A DNA stretch of 47,642 nucleotides from Mesorhizobium_B sp964242945 (GTDB taxonomy: Bacteria; Pseudomonadota; Alphaproteobacteria; Rhizobiales; Rhizobiaceae): positions 1 to 47,642 of the forward strand of contig CAXTCF010000013.1 of assembly GCA_964242945.1 (NCBI GenBank). Reading direction: 5' to 3'. How positions within the stretch are numbered: position 1 is the stretch's first letter; each line of letters starts with the position of its first letter. The notes under the pieces are model-generated. The model was not told the origin of the DNA and did not search any database. It was given only the letters and a program-made list of their open reading frames with translations. Below, one piece after another: positions 39,134-47,642 of this stretch. The translations under genes and the position numbers were made by a program.

Positions 39134-41126
39134 CGGAGCGGCTGTGCGAAGCATGTCGATGCCTGCGCTCTGGGGCGGAGCCGGGCTGCTGGCCACCGGC
39201 CTCTCGGTCACCGCCGTGCTCTCGCTCCGGCCGGGCTCCGGTACGGCGCTGGATGCCTTGCCGGACCTCCAGCACATCCTGCTTTTCTACAGCCTGCTGC
39301 CGCGCATGGTGATCGCGCTGGTCTGCGGCGCGACGCTGGGGCTCACCGGCCTCTTGATGCAGCGAGTCTTGCGCAACCCGCTGGCCGAGCCATCCACTCT
39401 CGGCGTCTCCGCCGGGGCGCAGTTCGCGCTAACCTTTGCCGCGGTGCACGCGCCCGCCCTGATGGAATCATTCCGCGAAGGCGTGGCGCTTTGCGGCGGC
39501 CTCGTGGCGGCAGCGCTGGTGCTGCTGCTCAACTGGCGCCGTGGACTGGAGCCGGTCGCGGTGGTGCTGACCGGCATGATAGTCTCGCTGGTCGCCGCTG
39601 CCGGAAGCGCTGCCGTGGTGCTTGCCAACGGCGAATACATGCTTGGCCTGTTCGTCTGGGGCGGCGGCTCGCTGGTGCAGGGCGACTGGGGGCCGACGCT
39701 GGCGCTGTCCTGGCGCCTCACTGCCGGCCTGGTCGCCGCCGTCCTGCTGCTGCGCCCGCTTTCCCTGCTGGGGCTAGGTGATACCGGCGCCAAGAGCTTG
39801 GGCGTCGCGCTGGGCGTCACGCGCTTGGCTGTGCTGGGCCTCGCCGCATGGCTTGCCAGCGCGGTGACGGCTCAAGTCGGCATCATCGGCTTCGTCGGCC
39901 TGGCCGCTCCCGCGCTGGCCGCCTTGAGCGGCGCCCGCACGCCGGCGCAGAAGCTGGTCGCGGCACCGCTGATCGGCGCGCTGCTGCTCTGGCTGGCCGA
40001 CGGATTCGTGCTGCTGGCTTCCAATCTCGCAGGCGCCGAGCGCGTGCCGACGGGTGCGGCCACCGCCCTGCTCGGCGGGCCGCTGCTGCTTTGGCTGCTG
40101 CCGCACCTGCGCATGGTGGAGTGGCCGAACCTGTCGCCTGCCGCGAGAAATTCCCGCCGGATCGGCAGGCCTGCTTTCGCACTCCTCGGCCTGTGTGTTG
40201 CAGTGTTTGGCGCCGCCGTCGTTTCGCTCTGCCTAGGGCGCGGACCGACTGGTTGGTCGTTCGCGACGGGTGATTTGTTCTCGGACCTCCTGCCCTGGCG
40301 CGCGCCCCACGTCGCGGTGGCAGCAGGGGCCGGGGCGATGCTGGGGGCGGCCGGCAGCGTGCTCCAGCGCGTCACCGCCAATCCGCTAGCCAGCCCGGAA
40401 ATCCTTGGGGTCGGCGCGGGCGCCGGGGTCGGCCTTGCCGCAGTGCTGTCCTGGGCCCCTGGTGCCAGCATTTTCCTAAGGCTGCTCGCCTCTGCGGCGG
40501 CGTCCGCCCTCGTGCTGTTCCTGCTGCTCGGCATCGCCGCGAAAAGCCGCTTCGGGCCGGAGCGGCTGCTGCTGGCCGGGGCTGCGGCGGGCGCCTTCTG
40601 CTCGGCGGTGCTGACCGCGATCATCGCTGGCGGCAGCCGGCTTGCCCTTGACCTTCTGGGATGGCTGTCGGGCTCGATCAACGGGGCAACAGTCGGGCAA
40701 GGCCTTTTCGCAATCGGAGCGGCCGTGTTCCTGGCGGCGCCGCTCCTTCTGCTGCGCCGCTGGCTCGACGTGCTGCCGCTGGGAGCCGGCCCGGCACAAG
40801 CTTTGGGCATTCCCGTCCGCTACGCCCATACCCTGCTGGTGCTCTGGGCCGGGCTGCTGTCCGCCTGCGCCTCGCTTTTCGTCGGCCCGTTGAGCTTCGT
40901 CGGCCTGCTCGCGCCGCACATGGCGCGCGTGGCGGGCTTCGGCCGTGCCGGCACGGGCTTGCTCGCCGCAGCCCTGATCGGCGCCTTTCTGCTGATCCTG
41001 TCGGACTGGCTGTCGCGCATGGCAGCTTTCCCCTATCAACTGCCGCTCGGCCTGTTCGCGACGCTGATCGGTGGCCCCTATCTCGTCTGGATGCTGGCCG
41101 GCGGCGTGCGCCGCGGCGGCAACTGA
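39126..41126 (+). CDS. fhuB: Iron-siderophore ABC permease, double-length FhuB
   Basis: 666 residues, twice the size of a FecCD permease, as in FhuB. Two homologous halves each with about ten helices: half one contains P-R-M-V-I-A-L-V-C-G-A-T-L-G and R-N-P-L-A-E-P-S-T-L-G-V-S-A-G-A; half two repeats it as P-H-V-A-V-A-A-G-A-G-A-M-L-G and A-N-P-L-A-S-P-E-I-L-G-V-G-A-G-A. Each half has the F-V-G-L-x-A-P ATPase-coupling segment. The fused form needs no partner permease. It overlaps fhuD by eight bases and is followed 10 bases later by the reductase gene. Confidence 0.96.
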   Translation: MADGAAVRSMSMPALWGGAGLLATGLSVTAVLSLRPGSGTALDALPDLQHILLFYSLLPRMVIALVCGATLGLTGLLMQRVLRNPLAEPSTLGVSAGAQFALTFAAVHAPALMESFREGVALCGGLVAAALVLLLNWRRGLEPVAVVLTGMIVSLVAAAGSAAVVLANGEYMLGLFVWGGGSLVQGDWGPTLALSWRLTAGLVAAVLLLRPLSLLGLGDTGAKSLGVALGVTRLAVLGLAAWLASAVTAQVGIIGFVGLAAPALAALSGARTPAQKLVAAPLIGALLLWLADGFVLLASNLAGAERVPTGAATALLGGPLLLWLLPHLRMVEWPNLSPAARNSRRIGRPAFALLGLCVAVFGAAVVSLCLGRGPTGWSFATGDLFSDLLPWRAPHVAVAAGAGAMLGAAGSVLQRVTANPLASPEILGVGAGAGVGLAAVLSWAPGASIFLRLLASAAASALVLFLLLGIAAKSRFGPERLLLAGAAAGAFCSAVLTAIIAGGSRLALDLLGWLSGSINGATVGQGLFAIGAAVFLAAPLLLLRRWLDVLPLGAGPAQALGIPVRYAHTLLVLWAGLLSACASLFVGPLSFVGLLAPHMARVAGFGRAGTGLLAAALIGAFLLILSDWLSRMAAFPYQLPLGLFATLIGGPYLVWMLAGGVRRGGN

Positions 41127-41135
41127 GGTTCCTCG

Positions 41136-42254
41136 ATGGTCATGCAGCCTGCGCCAAAGCTTTTTCGCGCTTCCGCGACCGTCGCGCTGGACGAGCCGGG
41201 CGTCGTTCTTCAATGCCTGTGCGCGCGCTTCGCGGAATGGGGCAAGATTTCCGTTCAAAACGGCAAGGCGCTGATCGAGACCGGCTTCGGGCAGGTGTCG
41301 CTGGAAGGCACCGGGACCACCCTGACGCTCGCCGCCGAAGCGGCTGACGAAACCGGCCTTGCTTTTGTAAAGCTTTCCATGGCCGAGCATCTGCTGGCGC
41401 TGCATGCCTGTAAGACCTGCCCGCGCATCGTCTGGCAGGGCGACGGCGCAGCGGGCTCCCCCCTGCCCTATTTCCGCGAAATGGAAGTCGCAGCCGTGCG
41501 CGACGTGACGCCGGGCATGCGCCGCATCACGCTCCGGGGCGAGAACCTCGCGCGCTTCGCCGAGGGCGGCTTCCACGTGCGCCTGCTGTTCTGCCCGCAG
41601 GGCGCCGAAAAACCATGCTGGCCGGTGACGGGCGAGGACGGCCGCCCGCAATGGCCCGAAGGTCCCGCCCGGCCGGTTGCGCGCATCTACACGATCCGCC
41701 GCATCGATGCGGAAAAGGGCGAGTTGGACATCGACATCGTGCTGCACGGCGGCAAGGGTGAGGCGCACGGCCCTGGCGCGTCCTTCGCCGTCCACGCCAA
41801 GCCCGGCGACCGTGTCGGCATGACCGGGCCGGGCGGCGGCACGCTCAGTGCGGCCGACCGCTACCTCTTGGCCGGAGACGAAACGGCGCTTCCCGCGATA
41901 TGCCGCATCCTGCGCGCCCTGCCTGCTTCCGCGCAGGCAACAGTCCTCCTGGAAGTCGCGGACGAAGGAGAGGAACAGCCCCTCCGCTCGGAAGCCCAGG
42001 TGGACCTGCGCTGGCTGCACCGAAACGGCGCCGCGCCCGGCACCACGACGCTGCTGCCCGACGCTGTCCGCGAATACTGCCCCCGCAAATCGCCGGACGA
42101 CCGCATTTTCGCCTGGGTCGGCTGCGAAGCCGCAAGCTTTCGCGCTATCCGCCAGTTCCTGCGCGCCGACCAAAAACTTTCGCGCGAGGAGCATCTTGCC
42201 GTCGCCTACTGGCGGCGAGGCTTTGCCGGGGAAGAAGCGCGGAAAACAGATTGA
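41136..42254 (+). CDS. Siderophore-interacting FAD protein with N-terminal DUF2218
   Basis: 372 residues. Residues about 10-100 are a DUF2218 domain; residues about 110-365 are the SIP/ViuB ferrisiderophore reductase: V-T-P-G-M-R-R-I-T-L, the flavin-binding R-I-Y-T-I-R (183-188), D-I-D-I-V-L-H-G, H-G-P-G-A-S-F-A and L-A-G-D-E-T-A-L-P-A-I for NAD(P)H binding, and the C-terminal W-V-G-C-E-A-A-S-F-R-A-I-R. It reduces the imported ferric siderophore in the cytosol to release iron. Directly after fhuB (10 bases) and 50 bases before an exporter-fold ABC gene. Confidence 0.93.
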   Translation: MVMQPAPKLFRASATVALDEPGVVLQCLCARFAEWGKISVQNGKALIETGFGQVSLEGTGTTLTLAAEAADETGLAFVKLSMAEHLLALHACKTCPRIVWQGDGAAGSPLPYFREMEVAAVRDVTPGMRRITLRGENLARFAEGGFHVRLLFCPQGAEKPCWPVTGEDGRPQWPEGPARPVARIYTIRRIDAEKGELDIDIVLHGGKGEAHGPGASFAVHAKPGDRVGMTGPGGGTLSAADRYLLAGDETALPAICRILRALPASAQATVLLEVADEGEEQPLRSEAQVDLRWLHRNGAAPGTTTLLPDAVREYCPRKSPDDRIFAWVGCEAASFRAIRQFLRADQKLSREEHLAVAYWRRGFAGEEARKTD

Positions 42255-42304
42255 GGTTTGCGGCTGGGGTCGAAAACCCGGACGTTTGATGTAGATCGAT
42301 CCCC

Positions 42305-44068
42305 ATGCTCGCTCCGTCCCCTGAAACGCCGGCTGACACCACGGCCGGGCTGTTCCGCCGTTTCCGCGGATACTACCGGCCCTGGAAAAAGCTCTTCCTG
42401 CTGGATTTCGGCTGCGCCGTGCTGTCCGGCCTGCTGGAGCTTGCCTTCCCGCTCGCCGTCAAAAGCTTCGTGGACGACATGCTGCCGGGGGAGAACTGGC
42501 CGCTGATCCTGCTGGCCTCCGCCGGGCTGCTCCTGCTCTATGCCGTCAACACCGGCCTGATGGCGACCGTGACCTATTGGGGCCACATGCTCGGCATCAA
42601 CATCGAAACGGAGATGCGCCGCAAGGCCTTCGATCACCTGCAAAAGCTATCCTTCCGCTTTTTCGACGAGAACAAGACCGGGCATCTGGTCGCCCGCGTC
42701 ACCAAGGACCTGGAGGAGATCGGCGAGGTGGCGCATCACGGCCCGGAAGACCTGTTCATCGCCGTGATGACCTTTTTAGGCGCCTTTGTCCTGATGTTCT
42801 CGGTCAACCCCAAGTTGGCCCTGATCACCGCGGCGATCGTGCCGCTCGTGGCCTGGGTGACGAGCCGCTACGGCGGGCGCATGACGGCGAACTGGCAGAC
42901 GCTGTTCCGCCGCGTCGGCGATTTCAACGTGCGCATCGAGGAGAATGTCGGCGGCATCCGCGTGGTGCAGGCTTTTGCGAACGAGGAGCACGAGCGCACC
43001 CTGTTTGCGCAGGACAATGCCGGCTATCGCCGGACCAAGCTGGAAGCCTACCGGATCATGGCCGCTTCCACCTCGCTGTCCTACCTCAGCATGCGGGTCG
43101 TGCAGCTCGTGGTGATGCTGGCCGGCGCCGGTCTCGTGCTGAGATCTGAGCTTTCGGCAGGCGGCTTCGTCGGCTTCCTGCTGCTGGTCAACGTGTTCTT
43201 CCGCCCGCTCGACAAGATCAACTCGGTGATCGAGACCTATCCAAAGGGGATCGCCGGCTTCCGCCGCTATCTCGCGCTGCTCGACACCGAACCGGACATC
43301 GCCGACCGGCTGGGTGCACACCCCGCCCCGCCGCTGCGCGGTGAAGTCCGCTGGCAGGATGTGTCCTTCGGCTACGGCGCGGGGCGCAAGGTTCTGGACA
43401 GCATCGAGTTATGCGTGAAGCCGGGCGAGACCGTAGCCTTCGTCGGGCCGTCAGGCGCCGGCAAGACGACGCTGCTCTCGCTCGTGCCGCGCTTTTATGA
43501 GCCGCAAAGCGGCACCGTCAGCATCGACGGCATCCCAATCCGCGACCTGACGCTTGCCAGCCTGCGCTCGCAGATCGGGCTGGTCAGCCAGGACGTCTTC
43601 CTGTTCGGCGGCACGGTGCGCGAGAACATCGCCTATGGCAGGCTGGACGCTTCGGAAGCCGAGATCGCGCAAGCCGCGCGGCGCGCGCACTTGGCCGAGA
43701 CGATCGCCGCCATGCCGGCCGGTTTCGACACGGTGATCGGCGAACGCGGCGTCAAACTTTCGGGCGGGCAGAAGCAGCGCCTCGCTATCGCCCGCATGTT
43801 CCTCAAGAACCCGCCCGTGCTGATCCTGGACGAGGCAACCTCGGCGCTGGACACCGAAACCGAACGCGAAATCCAGAAGTCGCTCGCCGAACTGTCGCAA
43901 GGCCGCACGACGCTGGTGATCGCGCACCGTCTGGCCACGGTGCGCAACGCCGACCGCATCGTCGTGCTGGCCGGCGGGCGGATGGTCGAGCAGGGCACCC
44001 ATGCTGAACTGCTGGAGCGCGGCGGGCTTTACAGAAGGCTGGTGCAGGCGCAATCCGTGCTGCACTGA
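42305..44068 (+). CDS. Exporter-fold ABC transporter (MsbA/IrtB-like), permease-ATPase fusion
   Basis: 587 residues from ATG 42305. Six helices in the first about 310 residues, with F-F-D-E-N-K-T-G-H-L-V-A-R and I-E-E-N-V-G-G-I-R-V-V-Q-A-F coupling regions; ATPase domain with G-P-S-G-A-G-K-T-T, Q-loop V-S-Q-D-V-F-L-F, L-S-G-G-Q-K-Q-R, L-I-L-D-E-A-T-S-A-L-D and A-H-R-L-A-T. All catalytic residues are intact, and a single gene implies a homodimer. Last gene of the iron operon. Possible roles are export of a siderophore or, by analogy with mycobacterial IrtA (a SIP domain fused to an exporter-fold importer), import; the adjacency to SIP is suggestive. A lipid exporter cannot be excluded. Confidence 0.88.
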   Translation: MLAPSPETPADTTAGLFRRFRGYYRPWKKLFLLDFGCAVLSGLLELAFPLAVKSFVDDMLPGENWPLILLASAGLLLLYAVNTGLMATVTYWGHMLGINIETEMRRKAFDHLQKLSFRFFDENKTGHLVARVTKDLEEIGEVAHHGPEDLFIAVMTFLGAFVLMFSVNPKLALITAAIVPLVAWVTSRYGGRMTANWQTLFRRVGDFNVRIEENVGGIRVVQAFANEEHERTLFAQDNAGYRRTKLEAYRIMAASTSLSYLSMRVVQLVVMLAGAGLVLRSELSAGGFVGFLLLVNVFFRPLDKINSVIETYPKGIAGFRRYLALLDTEPDIADRLGAHPAPPLRGEVRWQDVSFGYGAGRKVLDSIELCVKPGETVAFVGPSGAGKTTLLSLVPRFYEPQSGTVSIDGIPIRDLTLASLRSQIGLVSQDVFLFGGTVRENIAYGRLDASEAEIAQAARRAHLAETIAAMPAGFDTVIGERGVKLSGGQKQRLAIARMFLKNPPVLILDEATSALDTETEREIQKSLAELSQGRTTLVIAHRLATVRNADRIVVLAGGRMVEQGTHAELLERGGLYRRLVQAQSVLH

Positions 44069-44216
44069 GAGGTTTCGCACCGGCTGCCAGCTTCAACGAA
44101 CTGGACCACGAGCGCAGTTGCCTTAACCTTTCGCGATCCAGAGCAGAACCTTGCGCACTGCCTTCCGTTTGACAACGGCATATTATGAGCCCGCCAATGG
44201 TTGAAAAGACGGAAGC

Positions 44217-45419
44217 ATGGACGCAACGAGAATCAAAGCGCGCCGCCCCTTTTCCATGCTCCGCTCGCTGCTCGACAACGAGGCGGCGGGCGGGTTGGTG
44301 CTCATGGCGGCGGCCGCCGCCGCGCTGGTCGTTGCGAACTCTCCCCTAGCACCCGCCTATTTCGCGGCGCTGCGCGCTGACATCGGGCCTTTGAGCGTGT
44401 CGCACTGGATCAACGACGCGCTGATGGCGCTGTTCTTCCTGCTGGTGGGACTTGAGATCAAGCGCGAGACTTTGGATGGGCAGCTGTCGCGTCCGAGCCG
44501 CCGCATTCTGCCCGGCGTCGCCGCGGCGGGCGGCATGGCGGTGCCTGCCTTGATCTATGCCGCCTTCAACTGGAGCAGCACGGAAACGCTGCGCGGCTGG
44601 GCGATCCCGTCGGCCACCGACATCGCCTTCGCGCTCGGCGTGCTTTCGCTGCTCGGCCGCCGTGTGCCGGTGTCCCTGAAGGTCTTTCTGACGGCGCTGG
44701 CGATCCTCGACGATCTCGGCGCCGTACTGATCATCGCACTGTTCTACTCCTCCAGCCTGTCCCTTCCCGACCTTGGACTGGCGGCGGTTGTTCTGATCGT
44801 CCTGACCGGGCTGAACCGGGCAGGCGTCCGGCGCTTGCTGCTCTTTCTTCTTCTCGGCGCCGTGTTGTGGTTCTTCGTGCTGCGCTCCGGCGTTCACGCC
44901 ACGATCGCCGGCGTGGTTCTTGCGCTGACGATCCCGCTGCAACCCACGCCGGCGCATCCCGACGACTTCACGCGATCGCCGCTGCACCGGCTGGAGCACG
45001 GGCTCCAGCCCTGGGTCGTCTTCGCGATCATACCCCTTTTCGGGTTTGCCAATGCCGGCGTTTCCTTCAGCGGCGTATCGCCTGCCGTGCTGACCAATCC
45101 CCTGACGCTCGGCGTCGCACTTGGGCTGCTCGTCGGCAAGCTTGTCGGCGTGTGGGGTAGCGCCGCGCTGGTTATCCATCTGGGCTGGGCCGATATGCCT
45201 ATGGGCGCCGGCCGGCTTCAGCTGTTCGGCACGGCCCTGCTTTGCGGCATCGGCTTCACCATGAGCCTGTTCATCGGTCTGCTTGCTTTCGCCGGCAATC
45301 CCGCCCTTCAGGAACAGGTGAAGATCGGCATCCTTCTCGGTTCCGGCTTGGCCGGCCTGCTGGGCTGGACGGTTCTGCGTCTGGCGAAGCGCGAGGTGCA
45401 GGCCAAGCCGTCGCGGTAA
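44217..45419 (+). CDS. nhaA: Na+/H+ antiporter NhaA
   Basis: 400 residues, twelve hydrophobic segments. The ion site is complete: A-T-D-I-A-F-A-L-G (Asp equivalent to E. coli Asp133) and A-I-L-D-D-L-G-A-V (the Asp163/Asp164 pair); F-F-L-L-V-G-L-E-I-K-R-E, G-x-H-A-T-I-A-G-V and L-F-G-T-A-L-L-C-G-I-G-F-T-M-S-L-F-I are family marks. It exchanges two protons for one sodium ion at the inner membrane for pH and salt homeostasis. A 148-base gap separates it from the iron operon, and it faces the mepA gene tail-to-tail 15 bases away. Confidence 0.97.
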   Translation: MDATRIKARRPFSMLRSLLDNEAAGGLVLMAAAAAALVVANSPLAPAYFAALRADIGPLSVSHWINDALMALFFLLVGLEIKRETLDGQLSRPSRRILPGVAAAGGMAVPALIYAAFNWSSTETLRGWAIPSATDIAFALGVLSLLGRRVPVSLKVFLTALAILDDLGAVLIIALFYSSSLSLPDLGLAAVVLIVLTGLNRAGVRRLLLFLLLGAVLWFFVLRSGVHATIAGVVLALTIPLQPTPAHPDDFTRSPLHRLEHGLQPWVVFAIIPLFGFANAGVSFSGVSPAVLTNPLTLGVALGLLVGKLVGVWGSAALVIHLGWADMPMGAGRLQLFGTALLCGIGFTMSLFIGLLAFAGNPALQEQVKIGILLGSGLAGLLGWTVLRLAKREVQAKPSR

Positions 45420-45434
45420 GTTCCCCTTCGCGCC

Positions 45435-46481
45435 TCAGCGCTTGCTCGGCCGCGGCACCGGCACCGGCGCATCCAGGTCCGGCGTGGAAAGGAACGCCGC
45501 GCTTGCGGCGAGCGACGACAGGACGGGGGCTGCGGCAACCGTTGCATTTGCCGAGGCGTATGCCGTTGCCCCCAGGGTCGCGGCCGCCTCCGACCGCACA
45601 GGCGGCGCGGCGAGCACCGCTTGGCAGGCTTTGGGGAGGTCCTTCATCGTCATCAGGTCGCGCGCTTTGGGGGCGTCAGGGTTCTTGTTTGGCCGCCAGG
45701 GTTCTTCCGTGAACCACCACGCCAGAGGCTTGCCGCAGCCGTCGCCGTCTTCCGCGCGGATCGGCTCCTGCTCCTTGCAGCCGAAGGAGTCCGGCTGGCA
45801 CTTGATGCGGACGTGGAAGTGGTAGTCGTGGCCCCAGATCGGCCGGATCTTCGCGAGCCAGGAGCGGTCGCCCGTCGCCGTGTCGCAGAGTTTCTTCTTG
45901 ATGGCGGGATTGACGAAGATGCGCTCGACCTCGTCGTAGGACGCCGCGCGCTTCAGCAGCTTCTCGTCGGCCTTGCTCCAGCGGCTGTCGATCACACGAT
46001 GCGTGTCGGGATTGACCAGGGTCACGGCTTCCACCGTTTCGCGCGCCTGCGCGCTCAGGCGGTCTTTCGGCATGGGCGTGAACCAGATGTCGGCGTCAAG
46101 CCCGATCTGGTGCGACGCGTGGCCGTCCAGCATCGGTCCGCCGCGCGGCTGTGCGATGTCGCCGAGCAGCAGGCCGGGCCAGCCGTCCTTCTTCGCATCG
46201 CGGGAAAACCGCTCGATCAGGCTGATCATCGCGGGGTGGCCCCAGCGGCGGTTGCGCGACAGCCGCATGGCCTGCCATGTCGGCCCGTCGGCGGGGATCG
46301 CCACGGCACCCGCAAGGCAGCCCTTGGAATAAAAACCGTAGGAGCGCGGGTCGGCAGCGGCGGGAAGCTTTTCCGCGCCGAACAGGTTCTTCGCCTTCTC
46401 TTCCGCGCTCGCGCTGCCTGCCAGGGCGCCGAATGCGAGAAGCGCTGCAAAGATGCGCCGGGAAAGCTGCGAGCCGGACAT
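45435..46481 (-). CDS. mepA: Penicillin-insensitive murein endopeptidase
   Basis: 348 residues from ATG 46481; an open frame extends to 46745 but the signal peptide (R-R-I-F-A-A-L-L-A-F ... A-S-A) begins here. LAS-type zinc peptidase of family M74 that cuts D-alanyl-diaminopimelate cross-links in the periplasm. Metal and catalytic residues: His121, His124 and Asp131 in G-H-A-S-H-Q-I-G-L-D-A-D, and the H-D-Y-H-F-H triad of positions in W-G-H-D-Y-H-F-H-V-R near residue 240. Six-plus cysteines (S-K-G-C, K-K-K-L-C, I-K-C, F-G-C, D-G-C, K-A-C) fit the disulphides of MepA. An Ala/Pro-rich C-terminal tail of about 70 residues is an addition to the E. coli length. Confidence 0.94.
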   Translation of the reverse strand: MSGSQLSRRIFAALLAFGALAGSASAEEKAKNLFGAEKLPAAADPRSYGFYSKGCLAGAVAIPADGPTWQAMRLSRNRRWGHPAMISLIERFSRDAKKDGWPGLLLGDIAQPRGGPMLDGHASHQIGLDADIWFTPMPKDRLSAQARETVEAVTLVNPDTHRVIDSRWSKADEKLLKRAASYDEVERIFVNPAIKKKLCDTATGDRSWLAKIRPIWGHDYHFHVRIKCQPDSFGCKEQEPIRAEDGDGCGKPLAWWFTEEPWRPNKNPDAPKARDLMTMKDLPKACQAVLAAPPVRSEAAATLGATAYASANATVAAAPVLSSLAASAAFLSTPDLDAPVPVPRPSKR

Positions 46482-46614
46482 GGGATTGAGCCTTCTTCGA
46501 ACAAGCCGACACTCGCCCGCGACGGTTAGCGAAAGGTTAACGCGCGGAACACCTTGCCGGCGTGGAGACCCTGCATCCGTCTTCGCGTCGGAAAAATGGC
46601 GAAGCGGTGTGGCG

Positions 46615-47535
46615 TCAGCCCGCCCGCATCGCGCTGCGGGCGTCATCCTCCTCCCCTGCCCAGGAGCCATCCGCCCACATAGCGCGGAGCGCCGAACGGT
46701 AGTCGGGAAAGCGGAAGCTGTAGCCTGCTTGCCTAAGCCTGGCATTCGCCACCCGCTTGTTCTCGCCGTAGAAGGAGCGCTGCATGGCCGAGAGTTCCGC
46801 CGTCTCGAAGGCGATTTCCTGCGGCGGCTCGACGCCCATCAGTTCGGCCGCGAACGCCACCACGTCCTGCGGCGGCGCCGGCTCGTCGTCCGTCACGTTG
46901 AAGATGCCGCCTGCTTCCCTCTCACTTAAATACCAGAGCGCACCGGCAATGTCGGAAACATGGATGCGGTTGAACACTTGGCCCGGCTTGACCAGGCGCT
47001 TGGCCGTGCCGTCGCGCAGATTCACGAAAGCGTTGCGGCCGGGACCGTAGATGCCCGACAGGCGCAGGATCGCCACTGGCGTGCGGGTTTGCGCGCCGAA
47101 CGCGGCCCAAGCCGCTTCCGCCGCAACGCGCTCCTGGCTGCGCCGCGACTTCGGGCGAGGCGGCGTTTCCTCGTCCACCCAGCCGCCACCGTGGTCGCCG
47201 TAAACGCCGACGGTCGAGAGGTAGCCGATCCAGCGCAGGTTTTTGTTCGCTGCCGCCCGGAGTTCGTCCGCCAGTGCATTCAGCACGGGGTCGCCGGTCT
47301 CGTCCGGAGCGGCGGAGACGATCAAATGTGTCACCGCGGCAAGTTCTGCGGCAAGCGCAAAGCTTGATCTGCCATCAAACAGCAGCGGCGCGATGCCAGC
47401 CCTCCGCAGCCGCGCGAACTTGTTCTCCGAGCGCGTCGTGCCGGTGACCGGAAACTCGGCAGTCGGCTTCTCCCGTGCAAAGGCTTGTGCAGAATAACCC
47501 GCGCCAAAGATGAGGAAGCGCTTTTGGTTTTCCAT
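46615..47535 (-). CDS. SDR-family NAD(P)-dependent epimerase/reductase, YeeZ-like
   Basis: 306 residues from ATG 47535 (GGGAACG upstream; the frame extends 24 codons further without homology). N-terminal nucleotide loop F-L-I-F-G-A-G-Y-S-A with a T-T-R-S-E-N-K arginine region, Y-L-S-T-V-G-V-Y-G-D-H-G-G-G-W-V, S-G-I-Y-G-P-G-R-N and N-R-I-H-V-S-D-I-A-G-A are extended-SDR marks. The usual Y-x3-K pair is not evident, as in other YeeZ-like members. Substrate unknown. A 133-base gap separates it from mepA upstream of which both are read on the minus strand. Confidence 0.85.
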   Translation of the reverse strand: MENQKRFLIFGAGYSAQAFAREKPTAEFPVTGTTRSENKFARLRRAGIAPLLFDGRSSFALAAELAAVTHLIVSAAPDETGDPVLNALADELRAAANKNLRWIGYLSTVGVYGDHGGGWVDEETPPRPKSRRSQERVAAEAAWAAFGAQTRTPVAILRLSGIYGPGRNAFVNLRDGTAKRLVKPGQVFNRIHVSDIAGALWYLSEREAGGIFNVTDDEPAPPQDVVAFAAELMGVEPPQEIAFETAELSAMQRSFYGENKRVANARLRQAGYSFRFPDYRSALRAMWADGSWAGEEDDARSAMRAG

Positions 47536-47642
47536 CGTTCCCGTCTGCTCCGCTGGCAGCAGGGAAACGTTCCGGCATGGATTCTCGGGGCAAGGGCGCG
47601 CATCCAAGGCCGGACAAACAAACCCCCGCCCGCCAGCAAAAA

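Noticed and set aside
40476..42194. 572-codon minus-strand open frame across fhuB and the SIP gene
   Set aside because: Spans two well-supported plus-strand genes and shows only Gln/Arg/Ala-rich shadow composition.

Overview
The window reads as chromosomal DNA of a high-GC alphaproteobacterium, most likely a member of the Hyphomicrobiales (Rhizobiales). The support is the GC-rich coding with many GTG/TTG starts, palindromic intergenic elements of the kind common in rhizobial genomes, a RirA-type iron box (TGA-N9-TCA), an IolD gene and a TadD-like TPR lipoprotein. I see no rRNA, tRNA, CRISPR array, transposase, integrase or phage gene. The window is densely coding: no gene-free stretch exceeds about 250 bases, and the longest gap (6738-6986) is the divergent promoter region between a LicD gene and a sugar/polyol kinase.

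Region 1 (1-12.9 kb) is the unusual part. It holds two LptF/LptG-like permeases (the first cut by the window edge), a LicC/PntC-like nucleotidyltransferase, two CDP-alcohol phosphotransferases with perfect catalytic motifs, a PimA-like GT4 glycosyltransferase, a tandem pair of membrane-anchored LicD-family phosphotransferases (about 80% identical to each other), an FGGY-family kinase, a six-helix membrane protein with a DRAM/Frag1-like layout, a PvdE/SyrD-type ABC exporter with no peptide synthetase nearby, and a GT-A glycosyltransferase. I infer a pathway that phosphorylates and activates an alcohol or polyol, attaches it to a lipid through a CDP-alcohol transferase, glycosylates it, decorates it with further phospho-groups and exports it. 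The closest known themes are phosphatidylinositol-phosphate/PIM synthesis (PIPS plus PimA) and CDP-choline/CDP-ribitol decoration (LicC/LicD, fukutin). The real substrate cannot be read from sequence.

Region 2 (12.96-22.15 kb) is a surface-polysaccharide locus on the plus strand: a two-domain protein with a glucosamine-inositolphosphorylceramide-transferase-like propeller, three further glycosyltransferase genes (one a GT2-GT4 fusion), and the complete dTDP-L-rhamnose set rfbA-rfbC-rfbB-rfbD. Most junctions from 15.5 kb on overlap by 1-4 bases, so this looks like one translationally coupled operon.

Region 3 (22.2-34.7 kb) is mixed housekeeping: an aldo/keto reductase, a DUF2231 membrane protein coupled to a PQQ-type sugar dehydrogenase lipoprotein, a small lipoprotein, an M17 aminopeptidase / SbmA-BacA-like ABC protein / NlpC-P60 hydrolase group, a TadD-like TPR lipoprotein, a stand-alone iolD and an S10 peptidase. 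The ABC protein has lost nearly every catalytic ATPase motif except Walker A.

Region 4 (34.8-44.1 kb) is a ferric-siderophore uptake operon: RirA-like box, TonB receptor, fhuC, fhuD, double-length fhuB, a DUF2218-SIP ferrisiderophore reductase and an exporter-fold ABC protein. The 5' part of fhuD is overrun by a palindromic repeat that stays in frame. Region 5 (44.2-47.6 kb) holds nhaA, a MepA murein endopeptidase and an SDR-family epimerase.
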